A DNA stretch of 64,000 nt from Streptomyces piniterrae (GCF_005048155.1 NZ_SUMB01000013.1:124001-188000); one strand, 5' to 3'; positions 16,086 through 25,090 are shown, numbered from the stretch's first letter. Numbers and translations: made by a program. The notes: generated by a model from the letters alone, not told the origin.

Positions 16086-16574
16086 CTATCCCTGGGGCGC
16101 TTCCCCCTGCCCCTGGAACCACGACGGCCCCGCCTCGACCGCCCGCTTGATGCGGGTCAGGGCGTAGTCGTCGAGCTCCGGCAGGGCGTCCAGGGTGAAC
16201 CAGCCCACCTCCAGCGACTCGTCGTCGTTGACCCGGGCATCGCCGCCGACCGCCCGGCAGCGCAGCGTCACGTCCATGAACTGGCAGACGTCGCCGTTGG
16301 GGTACCGGACCGGCGGCACGCTCTCCACGAGGACGATCCGCTCGGCGACGACCCGTACCGCGGTCTCCTCGTACACCTCGCGCACCGCGGTCTCGGCGGG
16401 CTGCTCGCCGGGCTCGGGGATGCCGCCGATCACCGCCCAGCAGCCGTTGTCCGCCCGCTTGCCCAGCAGGACACGGCCCTCGTCGTCGAAGACGACCGCG
16501 GTCACGCCGGGCAGCCACAGGAGCTCGCTGCCGATGGCGATCCGGAGGTCACGGATGAAGTCGGGGGTTGCCAT
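16086..16574 (-). CDS. Nudix hydrolase
   Basis: A 162-residue Nudix protein starting MATPDFIRDLR at ATG 16574, with AAGGTG 8 bp upstream; the open frame extends to 17183 only as a shadow. The Nudix box GGIPEPGEQPAETAVREVYEET is complete up to the final glycine, where alanine is found (EETAV), as in several ADP-ribose/CoA-type relatives. The N-terminal extension (RIAIGSELLWLPGVTAVVF) is typical of a streptomycete group annotated as NUDIX domain proteins. The substrate is unknown. It lies 3' of the PH-like membrane protein gene on the same strand, 134 bp away. Confidence 0.87.
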   Translation of the reverse strand: MATPDFIRDLRIAIGSELLWLPGVTAVVFDDEGRVLLGKRADNGCWAVIGGIPEPGEQPAETAVREVYEETAVRVVAERIVLVESVPPVRYPNGDVCQFMDVTLRCRAVGGDARVNDDESLEVGWFTLDALPELDDYALTRIKRAVEAGPSWFQGQGEAPQG

Positions 16575-16708
16575 GCTGTGCACCTTAAGGGAAAGCACGA
16601 GCCCACCCCCGGCGCGCACGCGCCCGGAACCCCGGAACACGGAACCGTCCGCGCGCCCCGCACACCGGACCGCCCACGGCACGGATCGGCACGCTCCTGG
16701 GGCGCCGC

Positions 16709-17326
16709 TCAGGCGCCCGTCGGCGTCCCGCCGCGCAGGCCCAGCCGGCTGCGGATGCACCGCACCGCGGCCTCGGCGTTGTCGACGGTGACGGTGAAGG
16801 TGCGCCCGTCGCCGAGCTGGAGGACCACGCCCTCGCCGCGGCGTACGACGACGGCCGTGCCCTGCTCGGGGCGCCAGCGGTAGCCCCAGCCGCCCCAGTG
16901 GCGGGGGGTGACGCTGGGCGCGAAGTCGGCGCCGACGACGCTGTCGAGGGGGATCCGGCGGCGTGGCACCCCGATGTGGCCGCACCGCACTTCCAGGCAC
17001 TCCCGGTCCACGCGGACCGACACATGGACGAAGGCGAGCGTGCCGAAGAGCACCAGCAGGCCGGCCGCGACACAGCCGACCACCGACATCACCAGGGGAG
17101 CGGGGCTGGCGGTGTAGGCGCTGTCGACGGCCAGCTCGATGCCGAGCGCCAGGCAGGCCGCGCCCACGGCGGCCAGTAGCCACTGGATGCGGTTGGTGGC
17201 GCTGCCGTGCCAGACCTCGGGAATGTCCGCATGGGAGCCGCCGACGGGGCGCGCGCCGGCGCCCGCGCCGTCGGTACCGCCGTGGTTCTCGGGGGCTGCT
17301 GCCCCCTCCTGGGGGTGGTCCCTCAT
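16709..17326 (-). CDS. PH-like-domain membrane protein, unknown function
   Basis: About 205 residues. A flexible N-terminus is followed by two membrane spans (WLLAAVGAACLALGIELAV and MSVVGCVAAGLLVLFGTLA) and a ~100-residue domain with alternating beta strands (HVSVRVDRECLEVRCGHIG... to ...EAAVRCIRSRLGL) like bacterial PH/DUF3093-type domains. ATG 17326 is preferred: TACGCT, a good -10 box, ends 7 bp upstream, suggesting a leaderless mRNA; GTG 17350 would lie upstream of that box. Function unknown; such proteins are inner-membrane and cytoplasm-facing. Confidence 0.7.
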   Translation of the reverse strand: MRDHPQEGAAAPENHGGTDGAGAGARPVGGSHADIPEVWHGSATNRIQWLLAAVGAACLALGIELAVDSAYTASPAPLVMSVVGCVAAGLLVLFGTLAFVHVSVRVDRECLEVRCGHIGVPRRRIPLDSVVGADFAPSVTPRHWGGWGYRWRPEQGTAVVVRRGEGVVLQLGDGRTFTVTVDNAEAAVRCIRSRLGLRGGTPTGA

Positions 17327-17408
17327 GGAACGCAGCGTACGCGCCTTCACACGCTATGGCAGTGCTGCGGGCGGGTGGTTCACGGCACGGGACGCGCCGG
17401 GCCCGACG

Positions 17409-18251
17409 TCAGTGCCGCAGCGCAGCGGTGGCGGCCTCGTCGGCGGCCGGAGCGCCGCGCTCGGCCTCCGTTGCGCGGCCGCTTCCGGCGAGCAGCCGGC
17501 CCTCGGCGTAGGCGAACACGGGGGCCGGGAGTCCGGCCGTGCGGCCGCTGAGGAGCACGGTCAGGCCGCCGGTCGGCGCGGCCGCGGTGGCCGGCTCGGC
17601 GCCGATGCGGCGGAGCGCCTGGGCGGCGACGGCGTCGGCGGAGCCGTGCAGGACGAGGGCGGGGGCGCCGGGCTGCTGGAGCGCGGCCCGGATGCGTTCG
17701 GCGACGAGTTCGTAGTGGGTGCAGCCCAGGACGACGGACCGCACGTCCTGCGGGGTGCGCTGCGCGGCCGCGGCGATGGCGGCGTCGATGGCTCTCTCGT
17801 CCGCCGTCTCGACGGCGTCGGCCAGGCCGGGGCAGGGCACGCCGGTGACGGCCACGCCGCTGGCGAACCGCTCGATCAGATCCCGCTGGTAGGGGCTGCC
17901 GGTGGTGGCGGGGGTGGCCCAGATGGCGACCGGGCCGCCGCCGGCCGCCGCGGGCTTGATGGCCGGGACGGTGCCGATGACCGGCACGGCGGGTTCCAGT
18001 TCGGCGCGGAGCACCGGCAGGGCGTGCACGGACGCGGTGTTGCAGGCGACGATCAGGGCGTCGGGGCGGTGCGCGGCGGCGGCGCGTGCCACGGCCAGCG
18101 CGTGCGCGGCGACGTCGTCGGGGGTACGCGGGCCCCAGGGCATACCGTCGGGGTCCGAGGAGAGGACGAGATCGGCGTCCGGCCGCATTCGCCGCACGGC
18201 CGCGGCCGCAGCGAGCAGCCCGTTTCCGGAGTCCATGAGCGCGATCTTCAC
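17409..18251 (-). CDS. Glutamate/aspartate racemase-like protein
   Basis: A 280-residue Asp/Glu racemase family protein. The two catalytic cysteines are in the expected places, CNTAS (about residue 70) and GCTHYE (about residue 182). The N-terminal loop reads DSGNGLL where MurI usually has DSGVGGL, and the middle of the protein differs from housekeeping glutamate racemase, so this may be a second, specialised enzyme. In cell-wall synthesis the reaction is L-glutamate to D-glutamate. It stands alone on its strand and diverges from the glycosyltransferase gene. An Ala/Glu-rich tail of ~25 residues ends the protein. Confidence 0.85.
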   Translation of the reverse strand: MKIALMDSGNGLLAAAAAVRRMRPDADLVLSSDPDGMPWGPRTPDDVAAHALAVARAAAAHRPDALIVACNTASVHALPVLRAELEPAVPVIGTVPAIKPAAAGGGPVAIWATPATTGSPYQRDLIERFASGVAVTGVPCPGLADAVETADERAIDAAIAAAAQRTPQDVRSVVLGCTHYELVAERIRAALQQPGAPALVLHGSADAVAAQALRRIGAEPATAAAPTGGLTVLLSGRTAGLPAPVFAYAEGRLLAGSGRATEAERGAPAADEAATAALRH

Positions 18252-18382
18252 CCGGACACTTTACTCGGCCGGGCGAGCGTCTTTTCCTACCGGCGTGCGA
18301 CCGGGGCGCCCCCGGGCCCGGACACCACCCCGATTGCGCCATCCCGGTACACCCTGCCGAACGCAGGTGTGCGGCGGCCGGG

Positions 18383-19558
18383 GTGCGGCAGACTGCGGCC
18401 GTGGGAGCGATGGAGTGGATCGGCGCCGGGTCGCTGCTGGCCTGGGTGTGGCTGCTGCTGGGACAGGGCTTCTTCTGGCGGACGGACGTACGGCTTCCGG
18501 CGCGCCGCGACCCGGAGCGCTGGCCCTCGGTCGCGGTGGTGGTCCCGGCGCGCGACGAGGCCGAGGTGCTGCCGCACAGCCTGCCGTCGCTGCTGGCGCA
18601 GAAGTACCCGGGCCGGGCCGAGGTGTTTCTCGTCGACGACGGCAGCACGGACGGCACCGGGGCGCTGGCCCGGGAGCTGGCGGCCGAGCGGGGCGGGCTG
18701 CCGCTGACGGTCTCGTCGCCCGGTGAGCCGGAGCCGGGGTGGACGGGCAAGCTGTGGGCCGTACGGCAGGGGATCGCGCTGGCGCGGCTGCGGGTCGGGC
18801 CGGAGTATCTGCTGCTGACGGACGCGGATATCGCGCACGAGCCGGACAGTCTGCGGGAGTTGGTCGCGGCGGCCCGGTCGGCGGATCTGGATCTGGTGTC
18901 GCAGATGGCGCGGCTGCGGGTCGTGACGTTCTGGGAGCGGCTGATCGTGCCGGCGTTCGTGTACTTCTTCGGGCAGCTCTACCCGTTCCGCTGGGTCAAC
19001 CGTCCCGGGGCGCGGACCGCCGCGGCGGCCGGCGGCTGTGTGCTGCTGCGGCTGGACGCCGCGGAGCGGGCGGGTATCCCGGAGTCGATCCGGCATGCGG
19101 TGATCGACGATGTGAAGCTGGCGCGGGCCGTGCAGCGGCACGGCGGCACCATCTGGCTGGGGCTCGCCGACCGGGTGGACAGTGTGCGCCCGTATCCGCG
19201 GCTGGCCGAGCTGTGGCGGATGGTCGCGCGCAGCGCGTACGCCCAGCTGCGGCACCGGCCGCAATTGCTGCTGGCGACGGCCGCCGGTCTCCTGCTGGTG
19301 TATCTCGCCCCGCCGGCCGCGCTGCTCGCCGGGCTGGCCGGCGGCGATTCGACGGTGGCGGCGCTGGGCGGGGCCGCCTGGCTGGTGATGAGCGGAACGT
19401 ATCTGCCGATGCTGCGCTACTACCGGCAGCCGCCGTGGACGGCGCCGCTGCTGCCGTTCACCGCGCTGCTGTATCTGCTGATGACGGTGGACTCGGCCGT
19501 ACAGCACTACCGGGGGCGCGGGGCGGCGTGGAAGGGCCGGACCTACGGGCCCCGGTGA
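18383..19558 (+). CDS. Glycosyltransferase family 2, HpnB-like membrane protein
   Basis: Up to 391 residues. An N-terminal membrane span is followed by a GT-A domain with VVVPARDEAEVLP, the nucleotide-sugar motif DDGSTDGT, the GKLWAVRQG segment and the metal-binding DAD. Three or four C-terminal membrane spans follow. The GKLWA plus DAD arrangement and the overall length match the hopanoid-associated glycosyltransferase HpnB and its many actinobacterial relatives. No hopanoid genes are next to it, so the acceptor lipid is unknown. The start is uncertain: GTG 18383, GTG 18401 or ATG 18410 (MEWIGAGS), none with well-spaced Shine-Dalgarno. Confidence 0.87.
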   Translation: MRQTAAVGAMEWIGAGSLLAWVWLLLGQGFFWRTDVRLPARRDPERWPSVAVVVPARDEAEVLPHSLPSLLAQKYPGRAEVFLVDDGSTDGTGALARELAAERGGLPLTVSSPGEPEPGWTGKLWAVRQGIALARLRVGPEYLLLTDADIAHEPDSLRELVAAARSADLDLVSQMARLRVVTFWERLIVPAFVYFFGQLYPFRWVNRPGARTAAAAGGCVLLRLDAAERAGIPESIRHAVIDDVKLARAVQRHGGTIWLGLADRVDSVRPYPRLAELWRMVARSAYAQLRHRPQLLLATAAGLLLVYLAPPAALLAGLAGGDSTVAALGGAAWLVMSGTYLPMLRYYRQPPWTAPLLPFTALLYLLMTVDSAVQHYRGRGAAWKGRTYGPR

Positions 19559-19583
19559 GGCCGGCCCCGGACGCCCCCCGGCG

Positions 19584-20942
19584 TCACTTGCTGGCCGGCG
19601 ACCAGTCCAGGCCCCATTTGTAGGCGTAGTCGACGGTGCGCTGCGGGCTGATGCCGGGCTCGGGGACGAGGTAGCGGGCCTCGCGCTGGACGACGAGCTC
19701 GCTGCCGGTGTTGGTGATCAGGGCCAGCGCGCAGACGTTGGAGGGCACGGTGCACTCGTCGAGGGTGAAGTCGACGGGGGCGCCGTGCTGCGGCTGGAGG
19801 GTGACCGTGGCCTTGAGGCCCTCGAAGCTGCGGGCGCCGGCATAGACCGTGACGAAGATCAGGATGCGTTGGATGCGCGCCTGGTGGTCGAGGTTGATGG
19901 TCATGTTCTCGCCGGCGGCGACGGACCCGGTGCGGTCGTCGCCGTCGAGCTGGATGTACGGCGGTGCGTGCAGCGCCCCGAAGTTGCCTCCGATGGGGTG
20001 CACGACCCCGGCGCTGCCGTCGGTCAGCTCGTAGAGCGCGCACAGGTCGAGGTCGAGATCGCCGGACGGGGGCAGCAGCGCGCCTCGGGCGCCCATGGCC
20101 TCCAGCGCCTTGCGGCCGAGTTTCTTCGTGAGCCGCTTGCCGGCGCCGCCGCTGTTCCAGTTGAGGTTCACGCGCATCGCGCCGGAGGTGCCGCCCTGCT
20201 TCGTCAACGAGACGGCTGGAGCCTCCTTCGTGAGGGTGACTTTTGTCAGACGAACGGGAGCGGGCGCGGGGGCCTGCGCGGGCGGGCCCGGCGGGGGCGG
20301 GATTGACGCCGCCGGTTGACCCGTTGGCAACGGGGGCGCGGGGGCCATGGGCGGCGCGGCCGGGGGCGCGGCGGGCGGCTGGGCGGGGGTGGCGGCGGGC
20401 GGCTGGGCCGCGGCCGGCTCCTCGTCGACGCTGATACCGAAGTCGGTGGCCAGGCCGGCGAGCCCGGTGTCGTAGCCCTGCCCCACGGCGCGGAATTTCC
20501 AGGCGCCCTGGCGGCGGTAGAGCTCGCCGAGCACGAAGGCGGTCTCGGCGGTGGCGTCCTGGCTGTCGAAGCGGGCCAGTTCGGCGCCGCTCGCCGCGTC
20601 CAGCACCCGGATGTGCAGCCCGGGGACGCTCCCGAACGTGCCGCCGTCGGCGGAGGCGGCGAGCACCACCTTGTCGACGGCGGGCTCGACGGCGGCGAGG
20701 TCGACGGCGAGGGTGTCGGTCAGTGCGCCGCCGGCCGGCCGCTTGCCCTCGTGGCGTACCGCCCCCGAAGCGTGCACCGCCTGGTTGTAGAAGACGAAGT
20801 CGGCGTCGTCACGGACCTTTCCGGACGCCAGGAGCAGGGCGGAGGCATCCACATCCGGAGTCCCCGGGGCCGCCTGCCAGCCCAGCTCCACCCTGACCGC
20901 CGGGGCCGGAACCGGAACGTTGCTGCCCTTGAGCATCGACAT
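19584..20942 (-). CDS. Double TerD-domain (tellurium-resistance family) protein
   Basis: A 452-residue protein starting MSMLKGSNVPVPA at ATG 20942, with GAGGAAGG 7 bp upstream; in-frame codons further upstream are not needed. Residues ~1-180 form one TerD domain (VELGWQ..., DADFVFYNQ, GYDTGLAGLATDFGI). A Pro/Ala-rich linker of ~70 residues follows, then a TerA-like second domain (VSLTKQGG, MRVNLNWN, DLDLCALYELTDG, ENMTINLD). TerD domains bind calcium and link to stress and phage/tellurite resistance; in Streptomyces several paralogues act in differentiation. This gene is solitary, without terB, terC or the associated ATP-grasp genes. It is divergent from the DUF6643 gene. Confidence 0.92.
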   Translation of the reverse strand: MSMLKGSNVPVPAPAVRVELGWQAAPGTPDVDASALLLASGKVRDDADFVFYNQAVHASGAVRHEGKRPAGGALTDTLAVDLAAVEPAVDKVVLAASADGGTFGSVPGLHIRVLDAASGAELARFDSQDATAETAFVLGELYRRQGAWKFRAVGQGYDTGLAGLATDFGISVDEEPAAAQPPAATPAQPPAAPPAAPPMAPAPPLPTGQPAASIPPPPGPPAQAPAPAPVRLTKVTLTKEAPAVSLTKQGGTSGAMRVNLNWNSGGAGKRLTKKLGRKALEAMGARGALLPPSGDLDLDLCALYELTDGSAGVVHPIGGNFGALHAPPYIQLDGDDRTGSVAAGENMTINLDHQARIQRILIFVTVYAGARSFEGLKATVTLQPQHGAPVDFTLDECTVPSNVCALALITNTGSELVVQREARYLVPEPGISPQRTVDYAYKWGLDWSPASK

Positions 20943-21188
20943 CGTGCGCCTTCCTCTCGTCCTCCGTGGCCCGTCAGCCGTGGCACCTCCCAACCTACTT
21001 GGCCGGGACTGTCCCGAACGCCCCCTGTTCACCTGCGAGAAGCGAGGTCTTTACACGATCCCTACGGGCGATCGCGACCGATTTCCGCATGTTCGCTCGC
21101 ATTGGGGTTCCCCAGCCTCTCCCAACTCGTAAAACAACCCTCTTTTCAGGCTCCCCAATCGGCACATGGTGGGCTTAACTTATGACGC

Positions 21189-21662
21189 ATGACCTCCCCC
21201 CGCTCTACCTACGGCGGCGGCTACTACGCTTCGCCCTCCTTCCCGGACACCCCGATCTACGACAGCCTCGTCGCAGAGCGCGGCACACCGCAGATCGCGC
21301 CGATCCGGGTGTCTCCTCCTTCCTATGAGACCGGCTCGTCGTATCTGCCGGCGCTCCCCGCGGCACTGCCCGCACTCCCCGCAGCTCCCTCCTATCCCTC
21401 CGCGGGTCAGGGCTACCCGGGTGCCGCCGCGCAGCCGGTCGCCCCGCTGCAGCACGCTCCGGCGCCGTACATCCCGCAGCAGGCGGGTGCCCGCGGCTAT
21501 CCGGCCCAGCAGCCGCAGCAGCCGCAGCGCCCGGCCCCGCCCACCGGCACCGGGTACGAGGCGATGCGTCCGGCCGCTCCGATGGCGCCGCGGCCTGCCG
21601 CTCCCCGGCCCGCCGCGCCCTACGAGGACCCGTACGGCCGCCAATACCCGCGGGGGTACTGA
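21189..21662 (+). CDS. DUF6643-like proline-rich protein
   Basis: A 157-residue protein beginning MTSPRSTYGGGYYASPSFPDTPIYD with the conserved SLVAERGTPQIAPIRV block, then a long Pro/Ala/Gln-rich, probably disordered tail. The N-terminal block is a recognisable streptomycete-only family (DUF6643); no function is established. No ribosome site precedes ATG 21189, so the message may be leaderless or the signal weak. The 246-bp gap to the divergent TerD gene is less GC-rich than its surroundings and should hold both promoters, but I cannot assign boxes with confidence. Confidence 0.8.
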   Translation: MTSPRSTYGGGYYASPSFPDTPIYDSLVAERGTPQIAPIRVSPPSYETGSSYLPALPAALPALPAAPSYPSAGQGYPGAAAQPVAPLQHAPAPYIPQQAGARGYPAQQPQQPQRPAPPTGTGYEAMRPAAPMAPRPAAPRPAAPYEDPYGRQYPRGY

Positions 21663-21737
21663 CCTGGCGCGACGGTCACGTCCGGACGGAAACCGGCCTG
21701 CCGGTCGATTGTCCGAGGCGGCTGGCAGGATGGATCC

Positions 21738-22562
21738 ATGCTCAAGCCTGCGCTGCAATCGATCCATCTCTACCCGGTCAAATCCATTGCGGGGTCCGGT
21801 CCCGGCGAGGCGGTCGTGGAGCCGTGGGGGCTCGCCGGGGACCGACGCTGGCTGGTGGTCGACGGCGACCGCAGGATGCTGACCCAACGGCCGCAGCCGA
21901 AGTTGGCGTTGGCGGCCGCCGAGCAGCTCGCGGGCGGCGGGCTGCGGCTGACCGCGCCCGGGATGCCGCCGCTGACGGTCGAGGTGCCCGCGCCCGGGGA
22001 GACGGTCCCGGTGGAGGTCTGGAAGGACAAGGTCGAGGCGGTGCCCGCGGGCCGGGCGGCGCACGACTGGTTCCGCGGGTATCTGGGCGTCGAGGCCGAG
22101 CTGGTGTATCTCGACGCCCCGGAGATGCGCCGCCCCGTCGACCCGGTGTACTCCCGGCCCGGTGACACGGTCAGCTTCGCCGACGGCTTTCCGCTGCTGC
22201 TGACCACCACCTCGTCGCTGGACGCCCTCAATTCCCTCATCGCGCAGGGCGATCACGCCGATGAGGGGCCCCTTCCGATGAACCGTTTCCGGCCCAATGT
22301 GGTGGTGGACGGCACCGCTCCCTGGGCGGAGGACGAGTGGCGCAGCGTCCGCGTCGGCGAGGTGGTCTTCGACGTCGCCAAGCCCTGCAGCCGTTGCGTG
22401 GTGACGACCACGGACCAGCGCAGCGCCGAGCGCGGCAAGGAGCCGCTGCGCACTCTCGCCCGGCATCGGCGCTTCGGTGACCGGCTGGTCTTCGGCCAGA
22501 ATCTGATCCCCCGCGGCGTCGGCACGATCCGCGTCGGCGACCCTTTCGAGATACTCGACTGA
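21738..22562 (+). CDS. MOSC-domain protein
   Basis: A 274-residue protein with an N-terminal MOSC_N beta-barrel (LQSIHLYPVKSIAG...AVVEPWGLAGDRRW) and a C-terminal MOSC domain (MNRFRPNVVVDG... PCSRCVVTTTDQ). The conserved cysteine in PCSRC is the residue expected to take part in sulfur or molybdenum-cofactor chemistry, as in the C-terminal domain of Moco sulfurases and in YcbX/mARC proteins. It probably reduces N-hydroxylated compounds or carries sulfur, but the partner is not encoded nearby. AGGA lies 8 bp before the ATG. Confidence 0.92.
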   Translation: MLKPALQSIHLYPVKSIAGSGPGEAVVEPWGLAGDRRWLVVDGDRRMLTQRPQPKLALAAAEQLAGGGLRLTAPGMPPLTVEVPAPGETVPVEVWKDKVEAVPAGRAAHDWFRGYLGVEAELVYLDAPEMRRPVDPVYSRPGDTVSFADGFPLLLTTTSSLDALNSLIAQGDHADEGPLPMNRFRPNVVVDGTAPWAEDEWRSVRVGEVVFDVAKPCSRCVVTTTDQRSAERGKEPLRTLARHRRFGDRLVFGQNLIPRGVGTIRVGDPFEILD

Positions 22563-22576
22563 CGGGCGGCGCGGCG

Positions 22577-22610
22577 CCGCCCGCGAGCGCGTCACGGGTG
22601 CTCGCGGCGG
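22577..22610 (+). terminator. Hairpin after MOSC gene
   Basis: CCGCC-C-GCGAGC (22577-22588) pairs with GCTCGC-GGCGG (22600-22610): 11 bp with one bulge, 14 bp after the stop. Confidence 0.6.
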
Positions 22611-22703
22611 CCGCCCCAAGTCACCGCGGGCCGGTCACCGGCCGCCTGCGGTGAGCGCACGGCGCCGCCGACGGGAGAGACCGACGGGGGGACAGAGAAC
22701 TGC

Positions 22704-23600
22704 GTGTCGACACCGGCGAGTGACACCAGCGGCGACCATCTCATCCCTGTCCAGCATCTGCGGCCCGGGGACCACGCCTTTGTGAGCTATGGCGATGACG
22801 AGGTGCGCTGGGAGGTCGTCACCGCCTTCGTGCGGCTCGGGCTCGCCCGTGGTGAGAAGGTCCTGGTCCTCCCCTGCCCCGGCGTGCCCGGGGAAGAGGT
22901 GCTGGCCAGGATCGACTTCCCCAGCCACAGCACGGCTCTGGCGCGCGAGCGCGGCCAGCTGGTGCTGAGCAGCATGCGGGAGGTGATCGCGCCGGACGCG
23001 GAGTTCACCGCCGCCCGGCAGATGGCCCGGCTGCGCGCGGAGACGGAGCGGGCGACGGCCGAGGGGTACACCGGGCTGCGCGCGTTCATCGACATGGGCT
23101 GGGTGGCCGCGCTCGGCGCGGACGTCGGCACCATGGCGCATCGCGAGACCCATGCGGACGCGCTCTTCGCCGGCCGGCCGTACACCGAGATCTGCGCCTA
23201 CGACCGGCGCCGCTTCGACCGGGAGACGGTCGCCGCGATGGAGCGGGCGCATCCACGTGCCCTCCTGGAGCGGCTGGGCAGTCTGCGCGCGGTGCGCGAC
23301 GCGGAGGACGCGCTGCGGTTCATCGGCGAGGCGGATGCCGCGAACCGGGCCGCTTTCACCAGATCGCTGGAGATCGCGCTGGCCCGTACGGCACCGTCGC
23401 GGCGGCTGACCGTCGATCTGACCCGGCTGCACTTTCTGTCGGTCGGCTGCGCCACCGCCCTGCTCGCCGGGGTCAGCGGCGCGGTGGGACACGAACTGGT
23501 CGAGGTGCGCTGCGACCGCGGGCAGGCCCGGATGCTGCGGCGGCTGGGCGCCGGGGCGGTGCCGCGGCTGGCGGCGACGGAGGTGGTACGTCCGTGGTGA
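22704..23600 (+). CDS. MEDS plus STAS regulatory protein
   Basis: A 298-residue protein. Residues ~15-190 are a MEDS (DcmR sensory) domain with RPGDHAFVSYGDDEV, GEKVLVLPCPG and FIDMGWVAAL, thought to bind small ligands or nucleotides. Residues ~205-298 form a STAS-like domain (RRLTVDLTRLHFLSVGCATALLAG). The phosphoacceptor loop Asp-Ser-x-Gly is replaced by SVGC, so classical phosphorylation is doubtful. The stop overlaps the start of an RsbW-like ATPase gene, which makes a partner-switch pair very likely. GTG 22704 is used. Such pairs tune sigma-factor or light/redox responses in streptomycetes. Confidence 0.85.
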   Translation: MSTPASDTSGDHLIPVQHLRPGDHAFVSYGDDEVRWEVVTAFVRLGLARGEKVLVLPCPGVPGEEVLARIDFPSHSTALARERGQLVLSSMREVIAPDAEFTAARQMARLRAETERATAEGYTGLRAFIDMGWVAALGADVGTMAHRETHADALFAGRPYTEICAYDRRRFDRETVAAMERAHPRALLERLGSLRAVRDAEDALRFIGEADAANRAAFTRSLEIALARTAPSRRLTVDLTRLHFLSVGCATALLAGVSGAVGHELVEVRCDRGQARMLRRLGAGAVPRLAATEVVRPW

Positions 23601-24106
23601 ATCCCGATCCCATCGGTGCGGCCGGGGCGGCCGGGGCGCCGGCGGAGGAGTCGGAACGCCGGCTGCTGCAGCGTCGCTTCACCGCCCGGCTGCTGCCGCA
23701 ACTGCGACTGCTGGTGGAGGAGTGCGCGGCCCGCGAGGGGCTGCACGAACCGCGGCGCGGCGAGTTCGTGCTGGCCGTGGACGAGATCGCGGGGAACGCC
23801 GTGGAGCATGCGGGCGGCTCCGGGCGGCTGGTGCTGCGGCGGGTGGGCGATGAGCTGGAGTGCCGGATCAGCGACGCGGGGCCGGGGTTCAGCGAGGCGG
23901 TGATCCCCGAGCTGCTGCCGGGGCTCGACGGGGCGACGAAGGGGCGCGGGCTGTGGCTGGCGCGGCTGGTGGCGGACCGGTTCGCGGTCGCCGCCGGGCC
24001 GGGCGCGGTGGGGGCGGCGGGCAGCGGCACCGAGGGCGCCGCGGGGACGGCCGGTGCCCCGGCTGCCCCGGGCACCGTGGTGACGGTGGCCGTACGGCTG
24101 CGCTGA
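23594..24106 (+). CDS. RsbW-like ATP-binding protein (anti-sigma kinase family)
   Basis: A 170-residue GHKL ATPase. The N box is AVDEIAGNAVEHAG, the G1 box DAGPGF and the G2 box GRGLWLARLVAD, so ATP binding is expected. In the SpoIIAB/RsbW family the protein binds a sigma factor and phosphorylates a STAS antagonist. Translation starts at GTG 23594 or 23597; the latter forms GTGA with the stop of the MEDS-STAS gene. A Gly/Ala/Thr-rich insert of ~30 residues follows G2 before the last strand (TVVTVAVRLR), which is unusual. Confidence 0.9.
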   Translation: MVNPDPIGAAGAAGAPAEESERRLLQRRFTARLLPQLRLLVEECAAREGLHEPRRGEFVLAVDEIAGNAVEHAGGSGRLVLRRVGDELECRISDAGPGFSEAVIPELLPGLDGATKGRGLWLARLVADRFAVAAGPGAVGAAGSGTEGAAGTAGAPAAPGTVVTVAVRLR

Positions 24107-24300
24107 GCGCCCCGGGAACAGCCCCCGGACACGGCCCCGGCCCGGCCTGTCGACGGCGCGCCCCCGGTGCGATCACCGGACACCCACGGCACACGTCCGT
24201 CACATAACACCCCCTCCACATACCTCCGTTGCGGCCCCACGAGCACCCAAACCGGGCAGGTGAATGACCCCGGCGTTCCCTCCGGCCGACGTCTTCTGGC

Positions 24301-24314
24301 GTGAGGTAGCTCAC
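24301..24314. promoter_or_regulatory. Palindrome GTGAG-GTAG-CTCAC
   Basis: A perfect 5+4+5 inverted repeat 70 bp upstream of the Rv1733c-like gene, followed by AT-richer sequence (GGTATTTAAC, 24350-24361) that could contain a -10 box. Candidate operator. Confidence 0.35.
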
Positions 24315-24383
24315 TCTTCACCGAACTCGTCCGTAGGCCCCTCGCGATGAGGTATTTAACGGACACGGAGAGGGGGAGCGGCG

Positions 24384-24986
24384 ATGCGAGCGATGCGAGG
24401 TGTGTGGCGCTGGCGGCGCAATCCGCTGCGGCGCGGGACCGACCGGGTCGAGGCATGGGTGGCGCTGGCAGCCGCCGTCCTGATCGTTCTCGGGGCGCCC
24501 TTCGTCGGCTGGTTCACCGGTCAGGCCGCGCACGGCGCGCTCCTGGACACCGTACGGCTCCAGAGTGCGCAGCGGCATCTGGTGTGGGTCACCGTCGACC
24601 GGCTGCTGTCCCGGGCCCCGCTCGACCCCGATCCGGAGACCTCCTCGCAGCGCGACGCGCATCGCCGGGTCATCGCCCGGTGGACGGCGTGGGACGGCAG
24701 CGAGCACACCGGGCAGATCGCCGCGCCGCGTCCCGTGGAGCCGGGTGAGCGCTTCCGGATCTGGACCGACGACCGCGGCAGGGTGCAGCCCCGGCCGATG
24801 GACGCCAGTACGGCCGGTACACACGCGGTGCTGGCCGGTCTGGGCACCGCGGCGTCCACCGGAGCGCTGATCGAGGGCGGCCGACGGCTGATCGTCTGGC
24901 GGCTGATGGTCCGTCGCTTCCATGCCTGGGACGCGGCGTGGGAGCGCGCGGGCCAGGACTGGGGACGGGCCGGCGCGGGGAGCTGA
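24384..24986 (+). CDS. Rv1733c-like membrane protein
   Basis: A 200-residue protein starting with RAMRGVWRWRRNPLRRGTDRVEAW, the signature opening of the actinobacterial Rv1733c family. Two membrane spans (VALAAAVLIVLGAPFVGWFTG near residue 26 and GTHAVLAGLGTAASTGALI near residue 145) flank an extracytoplasmic loop. GAGGGGGAG at 24370-24378 is a good ribosome site. In Mycobacterium the relative is a dormancy-linked antigen; the molecular role is unknown. Confidence 0.85.
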   Translation: MRAMRGVWRWRRNPLRRGTDRVEAWVALAAAVLIVLGAPFVGWFTGQAAHGALLDTVRLQSAQRHLVWVTVDRLLSRAPLDPDPETSSQRDAHRRVIARWTAWDGSEHTGQIAAPRPVEPGERFRIWTDDRGRVQPRPMDASTAGTHAVLAGLGTAASTGALIEGGRRLIVWRLMVRRFHAWDAAWERAGQDWGRAGAGS

Positions 24987-25090
24987 GCGCGCGTCCGGCC
25001 GGGCGGCTGACCATGTCAACTGCCGCCCGCCGGGCGCGCTACGGTGGTGCAGCCAGCCTCTCGGCTGGGGCCTCGCAGACCCGAATGCGG

